Below, one piece after another: positions 22,877-34,117 of a stretch of DNA of 64,000 bases (positions are counted from its first letter, which is position 1; every line of letters begins with the position of its first letter). Below the pieces are notes generated by a model. It saw only the letters and a list, made by a program, of their open reading frames with translations, did not search any database and was not told where the DNA came from. This DNA comes from Porogramme epimiltina (taxonomy: Eukaryota; Basidiomycota; Agaricomycetes; Polyporales; Polyporaceae): contig FTLJ01000290.1 of the NCBI GenBank assembly GCA_900155495.1, positions 1-64,000 on the forward strand. The letters are read 5' to 3'. The translations under genes and the position numbers were made by a program.

Positions 22877-24616
22877 ATGGCCATCGACGGGCTCATCATC
22901 CTCGACAATACAGGGTCAGTTTCCATCGACAGCGACGTCGCATTCTTCCTGCTTACAGGCTATGCCCAAGGCGTCCCATTGTACAATCTGGCTTCCATTC
23001 CTTCCCGCCCGCCTACCCTCTCCTCCACATCGACGCCCTCAACTCGGTACTCGCGACCTCGCCTCGTCCCACAGATGTTGACCCGGTCATATACGTCCCT
23101 GCAATTGACGTAGGGAAGCCAAGCGCATGCTGTCATGTCAAACGTGGAGAGCTCAGGTACTTGTGTCCAGTGAGCGGAGATCGTGAGTGTCCTCTTTGTA
23201 CCTAAGTCAGCGTGGAGTAACGAAGGGCCCTATCTAGTCGACCCTCTCTACGCGTTTTCCTTCTTGCAGACATTCGTAGACATTCTCCAAGAATACTTTG
23301 GGCATCTTTCTGCGGAGACACTAAAGGACAACTTCGATGTAGTGTATCAGGTATGACATTCAAGTCCATTTCGAGATCATGGGAATGGACAGGACTCCGT
23401 AGCTCCTGGAAGAAACCCTCGATGCCGGCGGACACCCCCTCACGACCTCCCCTAACGCACTCCGGGATATTGTCCTCCCACCAACTCTTTTGCATAAAGT
23501 GCTGTCCGTAGCTGGCGTGTCTGGCCTTGCGAGCTCTTCAACAAACTCGCACCCTTTTGCATCTCCCATACCCTGGCGAAAAGCGGGAGTTCGCTACAAC
23601 AATAACGAGATATACTTCGATGTCGTCGAGATATTGGAGGGCATCGTCAATAAGTGGGTGTTAGTGAGGGTGTCCCTTCGGACCTTAGCTCATGCCATAC
23701 TCTCAGGAACGGCACTCCTGCAACAAGCACAGTATGGGGCAGAGTCGAGTCGAATTGCAAGTTATCAGGTAGCGTTGCATCACTTCTTTTCGTCCCACCC
23801 CCTACTCAAATCACATCAATTAGGTACACCAGATCTTCTCTTGACGTTTTCAAACGCACAGTCGCTCGTGGATTGCTCCTTCCACCCATGTGTCCGGTAA
23901 GTCATCCCACCCGTTTAGCTTTGAGTCCTGTCCCCCCTCTGACCCCACCCTGCTGATAGCTTACAACGTTGGACGCGTGATAAAGTGCTCTCTTTCGTAC
24001 CCCCAGACGGCAAGTTCAAACTCATGGACTATCGCTACTCGCCGGCAACCGCATCTGCGATCGCGCAATCGGCCATTCCGTTTGCGCTCCGGCCTGTCGT
24101 TGCGATCGACGAGCACGGCGGCACACTTGACCTCGTGCTCAGCTCGCGCCTCACGACACGCACGCTCGACAACGTGGTCGTCGAACTCTACCTCGGCGAG
24201 GGGGCAACGGGTGCGAGCTGCCTGCCATCACATAATGCAGGATGGACGTTCAGCCCGAGAACTAAGGTGCGTGTCTGCAATGTCACAACGGCCAAGTTTT
24301 TATGAGGTTTCATAGACATTAACGTGGGAGTTGAAACAAGTGGTTCCTTCGGCGAGCTATACACTTCGTGGTTCATTTACTTCGACGTAAGTCCTACACA
24401 TCGTTTTCTGACATTGTACACACATCTTACAACCCATCGGGATGCTACAGAGCGGAGACTCCGCGACCAGCTCGTGCATTCCGTGTGCGCTTCGAACTTC
24501 CTCAACACAACTTTTCTGCAATCAAGATTGAGCAGTTAAAGCTGACTGGCGAAGTCTACAAGCCGTACAAAGGAATGCGAGGAACGTCGCGGGGCGACAT
24601 CGAGTGGAGGTGGTGA
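22877..24616 (+). CDS. apm3: AP-3 adaptor complex subunit mu
   Basis: Nine exons: 22877-22914, 22971-23182, 23238-23350, 23403-23653, 23707-23768, 23824-23896, 23960-24266, 24316-24386 and 24451-24616; 430 residues. The start MAIDGLIILDNTGRPIVQSG is typical of AP-3 mu; another in-frame ATG three codons upstream is less likely. The longin-like N-domain includes FLQTFVDILQEYFGHLSAET. The mu-homology domain begins near VPWRKAG/NNNEIYFDVVEILEG, continues with TSTVWGRVESNCKLSG and PDGKFKLMDYRY, and ends SRGDIEWRW. AP-3 sorts cargo from Golgi/endosomes to the vacuole, and the mu subunit reads tyrosine-based signals. Tail-to-tail with the next gene. Confidence 0.95.
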
Positions 24617-24838
24617 TCATTATATCCCTTCCGTGTACATGTGGCCTCTATTGAGGTATCTCGTGGACGGAGTAGTCGCATGCTCGCGTGGAAATTGACC
24701 GCATTAAACGTACTTTTGAGCTCTAATGACTATATGTGGATAAAAGATGCAAGGAACGGATGTAGCATGAAGACTGAATCCATGCCCTCCCCCACCGCAC
24801 TACCCGCCCCCTACCCACTACCTCGGACGCAGATGGGT

Positions 24839-25978
24839 TTAGTTGGCCCTGGTGGTCCTCTTGAAGATCTTGTTGACGGTCTGCCAGTCAACAACGGACC
24901 AGAAGCGCTTCATGTACTCCTCCTTGCCCCACACGCCATACCCCGCACTGATCCACGCATGCTCGTGCACGGACACGCACAGGAGCGGGAACAGCGTGTT
25001 CCCAAGCTTCTTGGGGTCCGCGCGGCTGCCGTCCAAGTCTAAGCCTTTGTATAAGCCCCGCGGCGTGGCGAAGTGCTGCGACATGCTCCGCGCAGGGGTA
25101 TGCGGGTCGATGGATGGCTGGCCGCCGAGCGGCGCACCGGTAAGGGGGGAGGCCGAACGAGACTTGGGTAGGAGGTTGAATGCGGGGATGCGTGTCTTGC
25201 TGCCTTCAGTGAACTGCAGTGTGGGCTCACCAACCACGGAGCGCCACTCCTCGAAAGCGGGGGAGGCCTCGGAGGTGCGGACAAGGAGGGTGCCCGCGCC
25301 GAAGGTGGGGACGATACCGAGCTGGCCGTCTGCGTCCGTGACGAGCCACATCCAGCCCGAGGACACCATGCCAAGGGTTGCGGCACTGAAGCTGGACTGT
25401 AACTGCGCGAGGGAGCCATAATGGTAGAGGATGCGCTTCTGCAGTTCGGTGCCAATTAGAGCATCTTCGTGTGAAGCCGCATCCGCCGGAGGGGGTCTCT
25501 GCGGATAGACATGGTAAGAAGGGAGAAGAGAAAGTGAGGGGACAAGGACGACGTACCAAGTTTCCAAGGAAGAACGAATTATTGAGTGCTTCTGATGCAT
25601 AGTTGAACTCCAGGACCTTGCTAGGGTCCCGTGCGGCATCGATAATTGTCTGGATAATGCTCTTGTTCTCGAGAGCGGTGCCTGTGGATTGCCAGCTAGA
25701 AGGTCAGCACGGGGTATGAAGCACAGGAAGCATGGCATTGACAACGCACCCCGAACATGATCGTTCAACCTGTCCAGCAGACCTTGCTGATAGTCCTCCG
25801 CAATCATCTTGAGCGACTGAGGGGGGAGGAACGACCCCAGGCCCTCCTCGACCGGATACGGGAGTTCCCTGCGCTGGTGCAGCGCCCTTGAGCGGGTGCG
25901 ACATGAGCGGGCGCAGACAGAGGTGACACGCGCAGCGCGCGACGTGCTGGCCGCAGCTCTGAGCGCGAAGGCGGACAT
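24839..25978 (-). CDS. Mitochondrial small-subunit ribosomal protein of the Fe/Mn-SOD fold (mS42/mS43 type)
   Basis: Three exons: 25978-25750, 25681-25557 and 25498-24839; 337 residues. The N-terminus MSAFALRAAASTSRAARV is Arg/Ser/Ala-rich with no acids, a mitochondrial presequence. The SOD alpha-hairpin and C-terminal domain are recognisable (YASEALNNSFFLGNL; FGAGTLLV; HEHAWISAGYGVWGKEEYMK; FWSVVDWQTVNKIF). The metal ligands are not kept: the first-helix His lies in DYQQGLLDRL with no His, the second is Asn in LNNSFF, and the Asp of the DxWEH motif is replaced (VSVHEH). This fits the yeast mitoribosomal proteins Rsm26/Mrp1, not an active dismutase. I cannot tell mS42 from mS43. The first in-frame ATG at 26029 would spoil the presequence, so 25978 is preferred. 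Confidence 0.9.
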   Translation of the reverse strand: MSAFALRAAASTSRAARVTSVCARSCRTRSRALHQRRELPYPVEEGLGSFLPPQSLKMIAEDYQQGLLDRLNDHVRGALSMPCFLCFIPRADLLAGNPQAPLSRTRALSRQLSMPHGTLARSWSSTMHQKHSIIRSSLETWYVVLVPSLSLLPSYHVYPQRPPPADAASHEDALIGTELQKRILYHYGSLAQLQSSFSAATLGMVSSGWMWLVTDADGQLGIVPTFGAGTLLVRTSEASPAFEEWRSVVGEPTLQFTEGSKTRIPAFNLLPKSRSASPLTGAPLGGQPSIDPHTPARSMSQHFATPRGLYKGLDLDGSRADPKKLGNTLFPLLCVSVHEHAWISAGYGVWGKEEYMKRFWSVVDWQTVNKIFKRTTRAN

Positions 25979-26219
25979 GGTAAGGAGAACGGTGGCAAGC
26001 GGAAGGGGACGGAAGTCGGAGCGAGGCACGCGAGAGAGAGCGAGGTGGCCGTCGCCGCGGGCGCCTCCTCGAACTTTTTGGACGCGCTACGGGCGCTTGA
26101 ATGACCAGCGCGGTTGCCGGATCGGGGGCTGGAGCTGCGCCCGTTCTCCAGCTTCTCCACGTCGACAGTACACACCCACCCCTCGCGCCCTCTTGTCCGA
26201 CCCCGGTTCACTCTCCTTC
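25979..26219. promoter_or_regulatory. Bidirectional promoter, mS42/43-like gene and ost2
   Basis: 241 bp between divergent start codons. GC-rich; no TATA box seen. Confidence 0.5.
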
Positions 26220-26707
26220 ATGGCTGTCGCAAAAACTACGCCGCCCGCGAAGACTTCCCCCGCCGTCTCCGCCCAAAGCCCCCTCCTGACCCTATGGAAG
26301 GCGTACTACGAGACTACCTCCACGCGCCTCAAGACCATTGACGCGTTCTTGGTCTTCCTCATGCTCTCCGGCATCATTCAATTCCTCTACTGCATCCTCG
26401 TTACCAACTTCCCCTTCAATGCTTTCCTTGCCGGGTATGCGACGCCTCCCCCCTTTATCGCTCCTCCCCAACTTACGACTAGTTCTCCAGCTTCGCGAGC
26501 TGTGTTGGACAGTTCGTGCTTGCCGCTTCACTTCGGGCACAGGTCAATCCTGCCAACAGGTCGGAATTCAAGGAAGTGTCTCCAGAACGGTACGCATTCT
26601 AAAGACGCAGGGTTCGCACAACAGCTCAATCAGGCTGCAGAGCATTCGCAGAGTTCGCGCTGGGTTCAATCGTGCTACACTTCTTCGTTTACAACTTCCT
26701 TGGATGA
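26220..26707 (+). CDS. ost2: Oligosaccharyltransferase subunit Ost2/DAD1
   Basis: Three exons: 26220-26434, 26491-26589 and 26641-26707; 126 residues. After a short cytosolic N-terminus it carries SLLTLWKAYYETTSTRLKTI-like and IDAFLVFLMLSGIIQFLYCI, NFPFNAFLAGFASCVGQFVL, the highly conserved QVNPANRSEFKEVSPERAFA and the C-terminal SIVLHFFVYNFLG. Three hydrophobic segments are visible. DAD1/Ost2 is an essential integral ER membrane subunit of the complex that transfers the lipid-linked glycan to Asn in nascent proteins. Length and end match the family exactly. Confidence 0.98.
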
Positions 26708-26982
26708 GCAGTTGCCCTATTCATCAGATACAGAGGGGAGCGGAGGAGCGTGCTTCATTGTATGGCCGGACATACGTGTACATGGGCGTTGTAGTATCCA
26801 GAGCTATAATTATCCCATTATCATCCAAGGAATGGCAACCGGTGCGTCAAGTGGTGCGACAAGCATATACGAAAGCGAGGTCGACCAAGGCGACTAAGGT
26901 GGATCAACGGCTCGTCAGGGAAGAGGCGGCCGAGTGACATACTGTGACTCGAAATATCGTGCGGGTCGTGTGCAGATGGGTT

Positions 26983-27424
26983 TTACTTCCGTTCGAACGA
27001 AGTGGAACGCTGGGGCCCAAACCTCGGGGGTAAGAAGATGTGGCATCGAACAATGAAAGGAAAACATTACCCCGCATATGACCACCGCAAAGTCAAACAG
27101 GTATTCGCCTGCGGTGACCAGTCATTCGTGAGCTCTAGAGACGATGCACTGCTACCTTACATACCGAACTCGAGGTAGGAGCGAAGCAGTTCTGGAAGAT
27201 GAGATGTGAATGCTGCGGTGGCATGATTATTTGGCTGCAATGTACTTACGACGGACATCCTTATTCGGGACATCAGAGAGCTTGGGCCTGTCAAGACACA
27301 GTTACATGACCATTTCAGAGTAGGGCGGAGGTACGCACGTTAAACCCGTCGTCCGTCTGATTCCCGCGAGAAAGGCACTCAACAATGCCGCGTCGAACCC
27401 GAGGTGAATGAGTGTTCCGAACAT
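26983..27424 (-). CDS. atg44: Mitofissin Atg44 (DUF1748 family)
   Basis: Five very small exons: 27424-27339, 27287-27250, 27191-27165, 27108-27071 and 27009-26983, giving 71 residues. The protein starts MFGTLIHLGFDAALLSAFLA and continues IRRTTGLTPKLSDVPNKDVR, then YLEFGEYLFDFAVVICG, ending in a short basic tail. The N-terminal glycine-spaced hydrophobic helix and the KLSDVPNKD loop are the hallmark of DUF1748. Atg44 (also Mdi1) sits in the mitochondrial intermembrane space and binds membranes to complete fission during mitophagy. The final acceptor was chosen because it alone keeps phase and ends in SFERK. Over half the gene is intron. Confidence 0.93.
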
Positions 27425-30400
27425 GGCGGTTAGATATCGAGAGAGTGGTGTGCGGGTGCGCCGAGTGAGGGTGGTGAGGGATGGGTTGGTGTGCACGCGC
27501 GAGTTCCTGGGAGGTTCAGAGCAAGTGGCTGTCGCCGCTCCTCAACGTCCTCAAGACGGCATCTGAGCCTCGCGTGGCCCGGCCCGGCTGGCACGTGGAT
27601 TTGTTTATTTCCAAAGCTTTTGCCAAACAACCATCCCGCACTTCGAGAAGCGCCAGTGAAGCTCCAATCATGCCAATCCCTCACGGTGTCCATATATTAT
27701 ACCGACTGTCGCGGATAAACTACTCTAGCAAAGAAGAAATAGTATTTCCCCTATAAAACAATGGTAGTTCAATGTCTTCCTGCCTCAAAACGCCTTTCAA
27801 CGCGTGGGATATTCTTCTGAGAGACTACCGGTGAGGAATCGCCGTTGGCGTTGTATGATTCGTCCAGGTTTAGTGGTCGTTGTTTCTCCATGTATAACTT
27901 TCCTACTACAGAGGGTAATACTATATACCTCATGCACGCCCTAGCACGACTTCTGAATCCTGCATGATGATGATACATAATGAGATACCTCATCGGCGTT
28001 GCATTCCACTGAGAATCTCTGATACATTCTCTCCCAGTCACAACGGAGTATGACTCACTGGCAGTACTATGGTGACCCTCTTAAGCCACTCAGATGGCAC
28101 TTGAGTCCCTGGGCTTGCTAAGAGCAGAGAACAGTTGGTACCTCTGCGATACGTAGTATCCTCCGATGAACACATATCCTATAAGACACTGATGGATCTC
28201 ACGCACCGACGTCCAATGGATGTTACACACAAGCTATCGTAGCAAATTCGACTCCAGTAGCAACCAGGCTCACCAACAATGATTATGCCTGAGAGAACGT
28301 CCAAGTTGAAGGTTGCACTCCGAGTAGAGAGTATTTTGTCCCGCGGTTGACTTGATGGATAGAGCAGGAAATGATATCCTGACATGAGGCATAGCGAGTT
28401 CCTCCCGCTAAAACCCCCTGGCGATTCTGTATAATTATGTTGCATACGGCCGAGGGAGAGTAAGCCGGCGGCGTCCATTGGAGGCAGTGGAAGGTTGACA
28501 CGATGTGAAATACCGACATAGTTCGTCCTTGTGGGCCCAATGATGAGAACGCAGTAGCATAGTTTACAAACGTGAGTGGAGGGAATGGACGAGAAAAGTT
28601 GGAGTTGTGGGGGAGGCTGTCATGGAGTGTCGATTGCAAGCTGGCGATCCCGGAAGACCGGCGTTTCGATCGTAACAGGAATGTGAAGGGATGGTCACCA
28701 ATGGGAGTTTCACGGATCCCTATCCGTGCAGGCGACCGCACCAGCAAGTTACATATAGCCTATGCCGCGGGGTTGAACGGTGAGTATTTTGAGGGCCTTG
28801 GAGCCCCGATTAATCTGATTCGCCGTACCACCAAGACACCGATCAGATCCCTGCCCAACCCGCTGCTGTCCTCCGTTCTAGCACACGACACCTAATACCT
28901 ACGCTCGTTCTTCCTCTGGATCCACCGCAAATCACCGCTATCATTTCTTAAGGTGCATCACTTCGTCGGCTCTCGAGTACCTCGCCCCCTACGGCTCTCC
29001 GAAGGACGTCAGTATTAAACATCACCAGCTGTCTGACGACAAGACTACGTCTTGTATTACTACCGACCTTCTCTTCTCACTGCGGCGCGAGCTCGCAGAG
29101 CGGAGACGGCGCACACGCGTCGTCTGCACGGAGTCAGGATATTCAGGGTCGACGTCACTTGCTGACCGTCTGCAACGAACATGTGGTGTCACCGCGGCTC
29201 TCTAGACCGGGGTATGACTCCGCGAAGACACAGAGTTGAGGTTTGGAAACCTATCTGTCCCGCGTTGAAAACGCCCCCTCCTCGGACCGACGCTTTTGAC
29301 GAACGGCGATCCGTCCAAGAGAAAGGGGAAGGGCCAAGGAGATTCGGCATCCCAATGTTGTAGCGCCAGGTGAGTTCTTGCCTTTTCCTGTGTCCCCGTC
29401 TTCCGGCCTTACGCCAGGCAGCTCCGTCTGGCCACAACCACCTGTACACGGCGAGGACGTCGCAATGGGGGTGCTATTAGTGTCTGCCGACTACGTGCCG
29501 AGCCTAGTATCCCGCCTGCGGTACCAGTTTCGGCGCCGGCGTGTTCTCAATGCTGCACTCGCTGATAGGCCCTGGTAGGGGTACAAACATTCCTGGGTCA
29601 CAGAGCCGCGCGTTTTCTGCATAATGCGTTATGTGAGACTCTCGTCATGAGCGCCCCGCTGCCCGGAACTATTTGTCACCTTTAAGGGGAAGTGGAGCAG
29701 AACTCACTCGGTTGCGGGATGTCACACGGGCTTTATACGCGACGTGGACGGTCCAGGTGGTTGGGAGTGTCTTCGTGGTCCTTTGAAGTCTTGCTGTAAA
29801 CAATAGAACCCGTATTTGTCTCACCTGGAAACTCGTGGCACCACTTTTGCAACGCTTCAGCATATCGGAGCTGATGTAGTCCCGTTGGATTGTTTGTGGA
29901 CTACTCACTCCCGCAGCCGCAGTCTGAGTTAGAGTTATTTGACTACCGCGTTCGCTTCGGGAAGCCACAGCACGGGCACGACCCAGCATGTAATTGGTAA
30001 CATTGAGCAATCAACACTCACAATGAAATCCTCAGGTCATCATATTGTGGACAACAGGCATACCACTGACGCTGGATCCGCCATGCTCTCAAAAGCTGGC
30101 GTGTTCGCTTGGATGATGACAAGATCGCACCTGGTGAGAGGCGAAGAGAGGGATATACCAGCTGCGCATAAGACGAGAGGATGGTGGTCAGATGCAACGA
30201 GGACATTTATCACAACGCCCCGTCCATGGCGGGAAGAATGTTCACGCGGGATTCCAACGGCGGGCAAGCACGTTCGGACATCGCGGTAATCAAGCGAGGA
30301 ATACAAGGGAGACGGCTAATTTTGCAGTTCCACGGGCCACTCAGGGTCCTCTATATAGGCCATGGTGCCAGCTCATGGTCGACGTTGCACTTTTCTCGTT

Positions 30401-31471
30401 GCCTATACGCCCCCACCGGCACAGACCTCCCCCTTGTTATCAGCCCTAGCGCCGCTTTGGATCCTTTCTCACTACTCAATCCGACGTGAACAACAGCGCC
30501 ACTATTTTCCCAACAACTTCCAACACCTCTGCCCCGCCGTCGTTCGCAGGCTCAGGTCGCTAGGGACGAAAAAGATGGTGTCTTCGACGTTTGAACGCAC
30601 GACCACGGCACCCGAGCACAAAGCTAGTGGGAGCGCCGTTGGCTTGCCACTCCACTACGAAAGCTGCGGCTCGGGCATTGGGCCTTAGGACACAGATGCT
30701 TTGTGAGTATGACGGCCTCGCTCGTCGTCTTGGTGCTCAGAGCTATCACCCCCTCGTCCCGGAAAGCAACCCGGTGTAGCAGAGATATGGAAATCACTCT
30801 ACGAGAGGGGAACGCGTCCACCGCCCTCTAGAGAGGTTCTCGTGCTCACCGCCAATAGCAGCTTCGTCGCAGTTCATTCATCGCATTTTCCTACATTGTT
30901 CGGATGTATCGCCATACAGTCCGTTCGACCAGCCATGCCAGGCTAAACACCAACGTCGTCCTACTTCCCTCTCATAGTAACGCATATCCCCATAAGATTT
31001 CATCCCTCTCGGTGACGACCATCTTGCTCTCAAACCCTGATACAACGGGGTACTTGAATGGCAGACTATATCGACTTGCGTACGATATTACTGAAAATCG
31101 GCTAAATATATTGACGTTGTATTGAACAAGGAGATGAGGGGGTGGTGATGCGGCAGACATGACCAGAAACTTAGGAAGATGCTGGCTACCGGTGCTCTTG
31201 GGATGGGGGGAGGACAATAAAGCAAATACACACAGCAAATGCTTACTTCACGCGTATCCCATATTACCCACCCACCGATAGCACACGCACCGGGTGTTCG
31301 CGCTGTCACTTTGAGTCCACATTTGGTGTAAAGGATGCGAGTCGGCGGCGGCGGAGGTGGGGGTGAGAGCCGGGAACGGGAAGAGTTGCCTAGTAAAACA
31401 TACCCGTTAGACCCAGGGTCGACGAGAGACGAGAACACGGATGCAAGGGAGGCGTTGGAATTGTGGGCCGC
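27425..31471. other. Gene-poor 4 kb interval
   Basis: No complete gene could be built. AT content rises relative to the flanking gene block. Open stretches with modest coding bias occur (for example about 28930-29206 plus strand, and 28747-28283 minus strand) but all three frames are open there and no spliced model holds. No transposase, reverse transcriptase or terminal repeat was recognised. The first 200 bp presumably hold the atg44 promoter. Confidence 0.4.
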
Positions 31472-32424
31472 TCAAGACAGCAACGGTGGACCGGGGTGGC
31501 TGACCAGAACAGATGGCAGTTGTTTGTGCCGGGGGCGGCCCGCAGCGCGTGGCTGGGCAAGAGGCCGGAAAAGTCCGAGGTCGCGGTCCCGCGGCGACGC
31601 GAACTTTGAACCCAGCCACAGTCGAACCTTGCTGTCCGTCTTCGGTGCTTGGAGCTCCGTGTTGTCGTCTCCCGGCTTGATGGTGTCCACGCGTCCCCCC
31701 GTCTCTTCGACAACTCGTCCAACGGTGTCTTTGTCATCGCTCTCGGCGCCCGTACCCTTGTGGACTACGTCCCTTGTTGTCCATCCATCGTAAGGCGACT
31801 TGACGCGTTCCATGTGAGTCCAACGCACAAATTGAACCTCAGACGGCCCATTGACGGCTACACTTACAGGCAGAAGCTCAGGCAGAGGCGTCTTGGCGAG
31901 GACGCCCCTCCAATTCCAGCGGGCAAAGTCGGCCGGACCTCTTGTCAACCTGACTAACTAGCGGCGCTGTTCTCGGTGGAATTTCTGTCAAGTGCCGATT
32001 CGACATAGCAGAGCTTACGACAATCTTCTTCCAGCATATCACTGCGGATATGCTCACAGGCACTCTTCACAGCGAATATATTTTAGTACGCCCGCTCTAT
32101 TTCACTCCATGCGCGCTCGTTCCACGGAACAACTCCTTGGACGAATTGAAGTCGTCTAGTGCTTATGCTTCATCACCATATAGAGCAATAGAGGATGTGC
32201 AGCTTGCTTCTAGTCCGGCTTAACATCAGGTCCGCGCCCGCGCCTTCTGCACACGTGTTTCACGGATGTCTTGTGTCAGACAAGCTTGAATGAGCCCTCA
32301 GGTGAGAAGGTGCTGAGGGGGGGTGACCCTACCGTGCGGGCGCAGTGCGCCTTCCTGATGTGTCGGGAGCCGAGTTGAAAGATTTTGGGGTGCATAGGTG
32401 AGAGCTCCTGAGAGCTCGACACAT
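31472..32424 (-). CDS. Unrecognised small protein, possibly mitochondrial
   Basis: Proposed exons 32424-32333, 32155-32090, 32041-32019, 31953-31868 and 31798-31472 join in phase to 197 residues. The N-terminus MCRALRSSHLCTPKSFNSAP is Arg/Ser-rich with no acids, resembling a mitochondrial presequence. Then come RRLQFVQGVVPWNERAWSEI, EEDC, LRLTRGPADFARWNWRGVLA, TPLPELLP and SPYDGWTTRDVVHKG. The C-terminal third is hydrophilic and probably disordered. All five phases agree, and every splice site is GT-AG, but the first intron is long (177 nt) and the acceptor at 31799 is weak. No family is recognised. It may be a lineage-specific gene. Divergent from the gene starting at 32995. Confidence 0.45.
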
Positions 32425-32994
32425 GGCGTCCTTGCCTTCCTCCCGCCTGCCTGACGCTGTCGTGTCACCTATTCAATCTCGTGCATTTCATGTCGCTCAC
32501 GATATTCCTCAGCAAGAACGTTCACAGGATGACACATCGTGCGGTCGTCCGATACAATCGATACAATGATCCACATCGTCTGGCGACCCACGGCCCTTCG
32601 GCGTCCAACAGCGACGAGCTCTTGGCTTACCAGCGTAATCCTGTCCGACAAACCGCCCGTTCGAAAAACTCTGAGAACGGCGACGTTCGCAGAAGCCGAT
32701 CGGTGTGGACAGGCATGGGAAGATATTGCGGGGTGGCGATTGCGGTCACTGGCGCGGTAGCGGTCTTCGCGGGAGCCAAGCGAGGCAAAGGGAGCCGCGC
32801 CTCCTCAGGGTCGTTACTCTGGTCGCCGCGGGTGTTCTCCATAAAACGGGCCTGGTTAAGCCTCGGCGTTAATTACCTCTTCGTCCACTGTCTTTCCTTC
32901 ATCTCAACACTACTGCTCCCTTTCTCTATCGTTTGGTATTCTGCGCCTCATCCGCTCTTTTCGACCACCATAGACACCTATCGGTTCACAGCTC
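32425..32994. promoter_or_regulatory. Divergent upstream region between two small unknown genes
   Basis: 570 bp separating the proposed starts at 32424 (minus) and 32995 (plus). The part near 32860-32990 is pyrimidine-rich, as is usual just upstream of fungal start codons. One long plus-strand frame crosses it but has no coding bias. Confidence 0.35.
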
Positions 32995-33636
32995 ATGGCC
33001 CGCCCGGCTTACCCCTCTTTCGCCCAATCTCTGGCCTCGGTTGGGCTGCTTCCGTTCGACGATCTGTCGCGTCTTCCCGCCTATCGTTCCACCTATGTTG
33101 AAAGGTTCCACCCCTACGGCCTGAAGATGCGCGGCCGCCATGAGGATTCTTTGATGGTGAGCCGCCCGCAATTCGTCGCTCCCGGGAAACTTCCCAACAG
33201 CACACTGACACTGTTCGGTGACAACAGAACACTGTAGACAGCAGGATGGGGCTAGAGCTGATAATTGAGGAGCCCCTCAGCCCTGGGGCCACCGTAACGG
33301 TGAGTGCCCCTCCCCCATTGATCGGAGCTGGGGGCTGAACCCCGCTCCCAGCGGTCAGAGATAACGTGTGAGGAGATGCCCGACCCCGATGTGTCCTCGC
33401 TGGAGCTGGAATTACCTGCCATTGGCGGGGAAGGATTCCCAGAACGGAATTCGGGGGAACGTGGCGCCCAGAACAGGGCATCGACCTTATTCGTAAGTTT
33501 TTTTGGGTTTCTCGTCCCGCATGCGACGTCGTGGAAGCGACGCTGACACGAGGGCGGTTAGGACGCGCTTCGCGCCCTCGGCCGGCAGAGCATGTTCGCC
33601 GCTAAGAATCTGTTCAGGCGCAAGACGCACAAATAA
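32995..33636 (+). CDS. Unrecognised 146-residue protein
   Basis: Four exons, 32995-33156, 33228-33299, 33361-33492 and 33562-33636, each a whole number of codons, so all introns are phase 0. The protein begins MARPAYPSFAQSLASVGLLP, has a conserved-looking block DLSRLPAYRSTYVERFHPYG, a beta-like stretch MGLELIIEEPLSPGATVTIT, an acidic middle (CEEMPDPDVSSLELELPAIG) and a basic C-terminus (AAKNLFRRKTHK). Donors GTGAGC, GTGAGT and GTAAGT are good. No family is recognised and no targeting signal is obvious. Because every intron is phase 0, exon skipping would leave the frame intact. Confidence 0.65.
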
Positions 33637-34117
33637 GCGTCGCCGGAATAGACAAATGTCATATGTAGACAGCCCCCGCAGAGGCTGCTTAGCGTCCCCA
33701 AGCATGGACAGTTTGCGACGGCGAGTGCCAACTCCGATGGTACAAGGCACGGCGATACCGGTTCATCACTGGGCCTCGCATCCCGGATACTTGGTTGTTT
33801 CTCGATTTCGGCGCCTTCTATCAGGGTTGATCATCGTTGGGCTCTGCCCCACCGCTCAATGTCAATATCTCCGCACCCGAATTGTATCCCGCACTTATCT
33901 CACCCTCTTCCGCCCATTCATTTCCCCTGTTGTTCATCTGGCTTACGAACCAGTCGCGTAGAATGCCCATAACGGGCTCGCATCGGACATACGGGGTTTT
34001 CAATCAATTGTTCCTCGTTGCCTATGCACTACCCCACAAACAGGGCCCATTCAACATAGTCTAATGTAGAATGTTAATCCGGGGTGCTGTGAATGATCCT
34101 CGTCAAACGCTCGATGT
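33637..34117. other. Convergent intergenic spacer
   Basis: About 480 bp between the stops of the 146-residue gene and the isochorismatase-family gene. No coding bias; nothing recognised. Confidence 0.5.

Noticed and set aside
23403..24616. Frameshifts or pseudogene status for AP-3 mu and similar genes
   Set aside because: Every frame change coincides with good donor and acceptor sites, so the breaks are introns.
24839..25978. An active mitochondrial superoxide dismutase
   Set aside because: Metal-binding residues are replaced; the protein fits the mitoribosomal SOD-like family better.
27425..31471. A retrotransposon or DNA transposon in the gene-poor interval
   Set aside because: No reverse transcriptase, integrase or transposase motif and no terminal repeats were found by eye.
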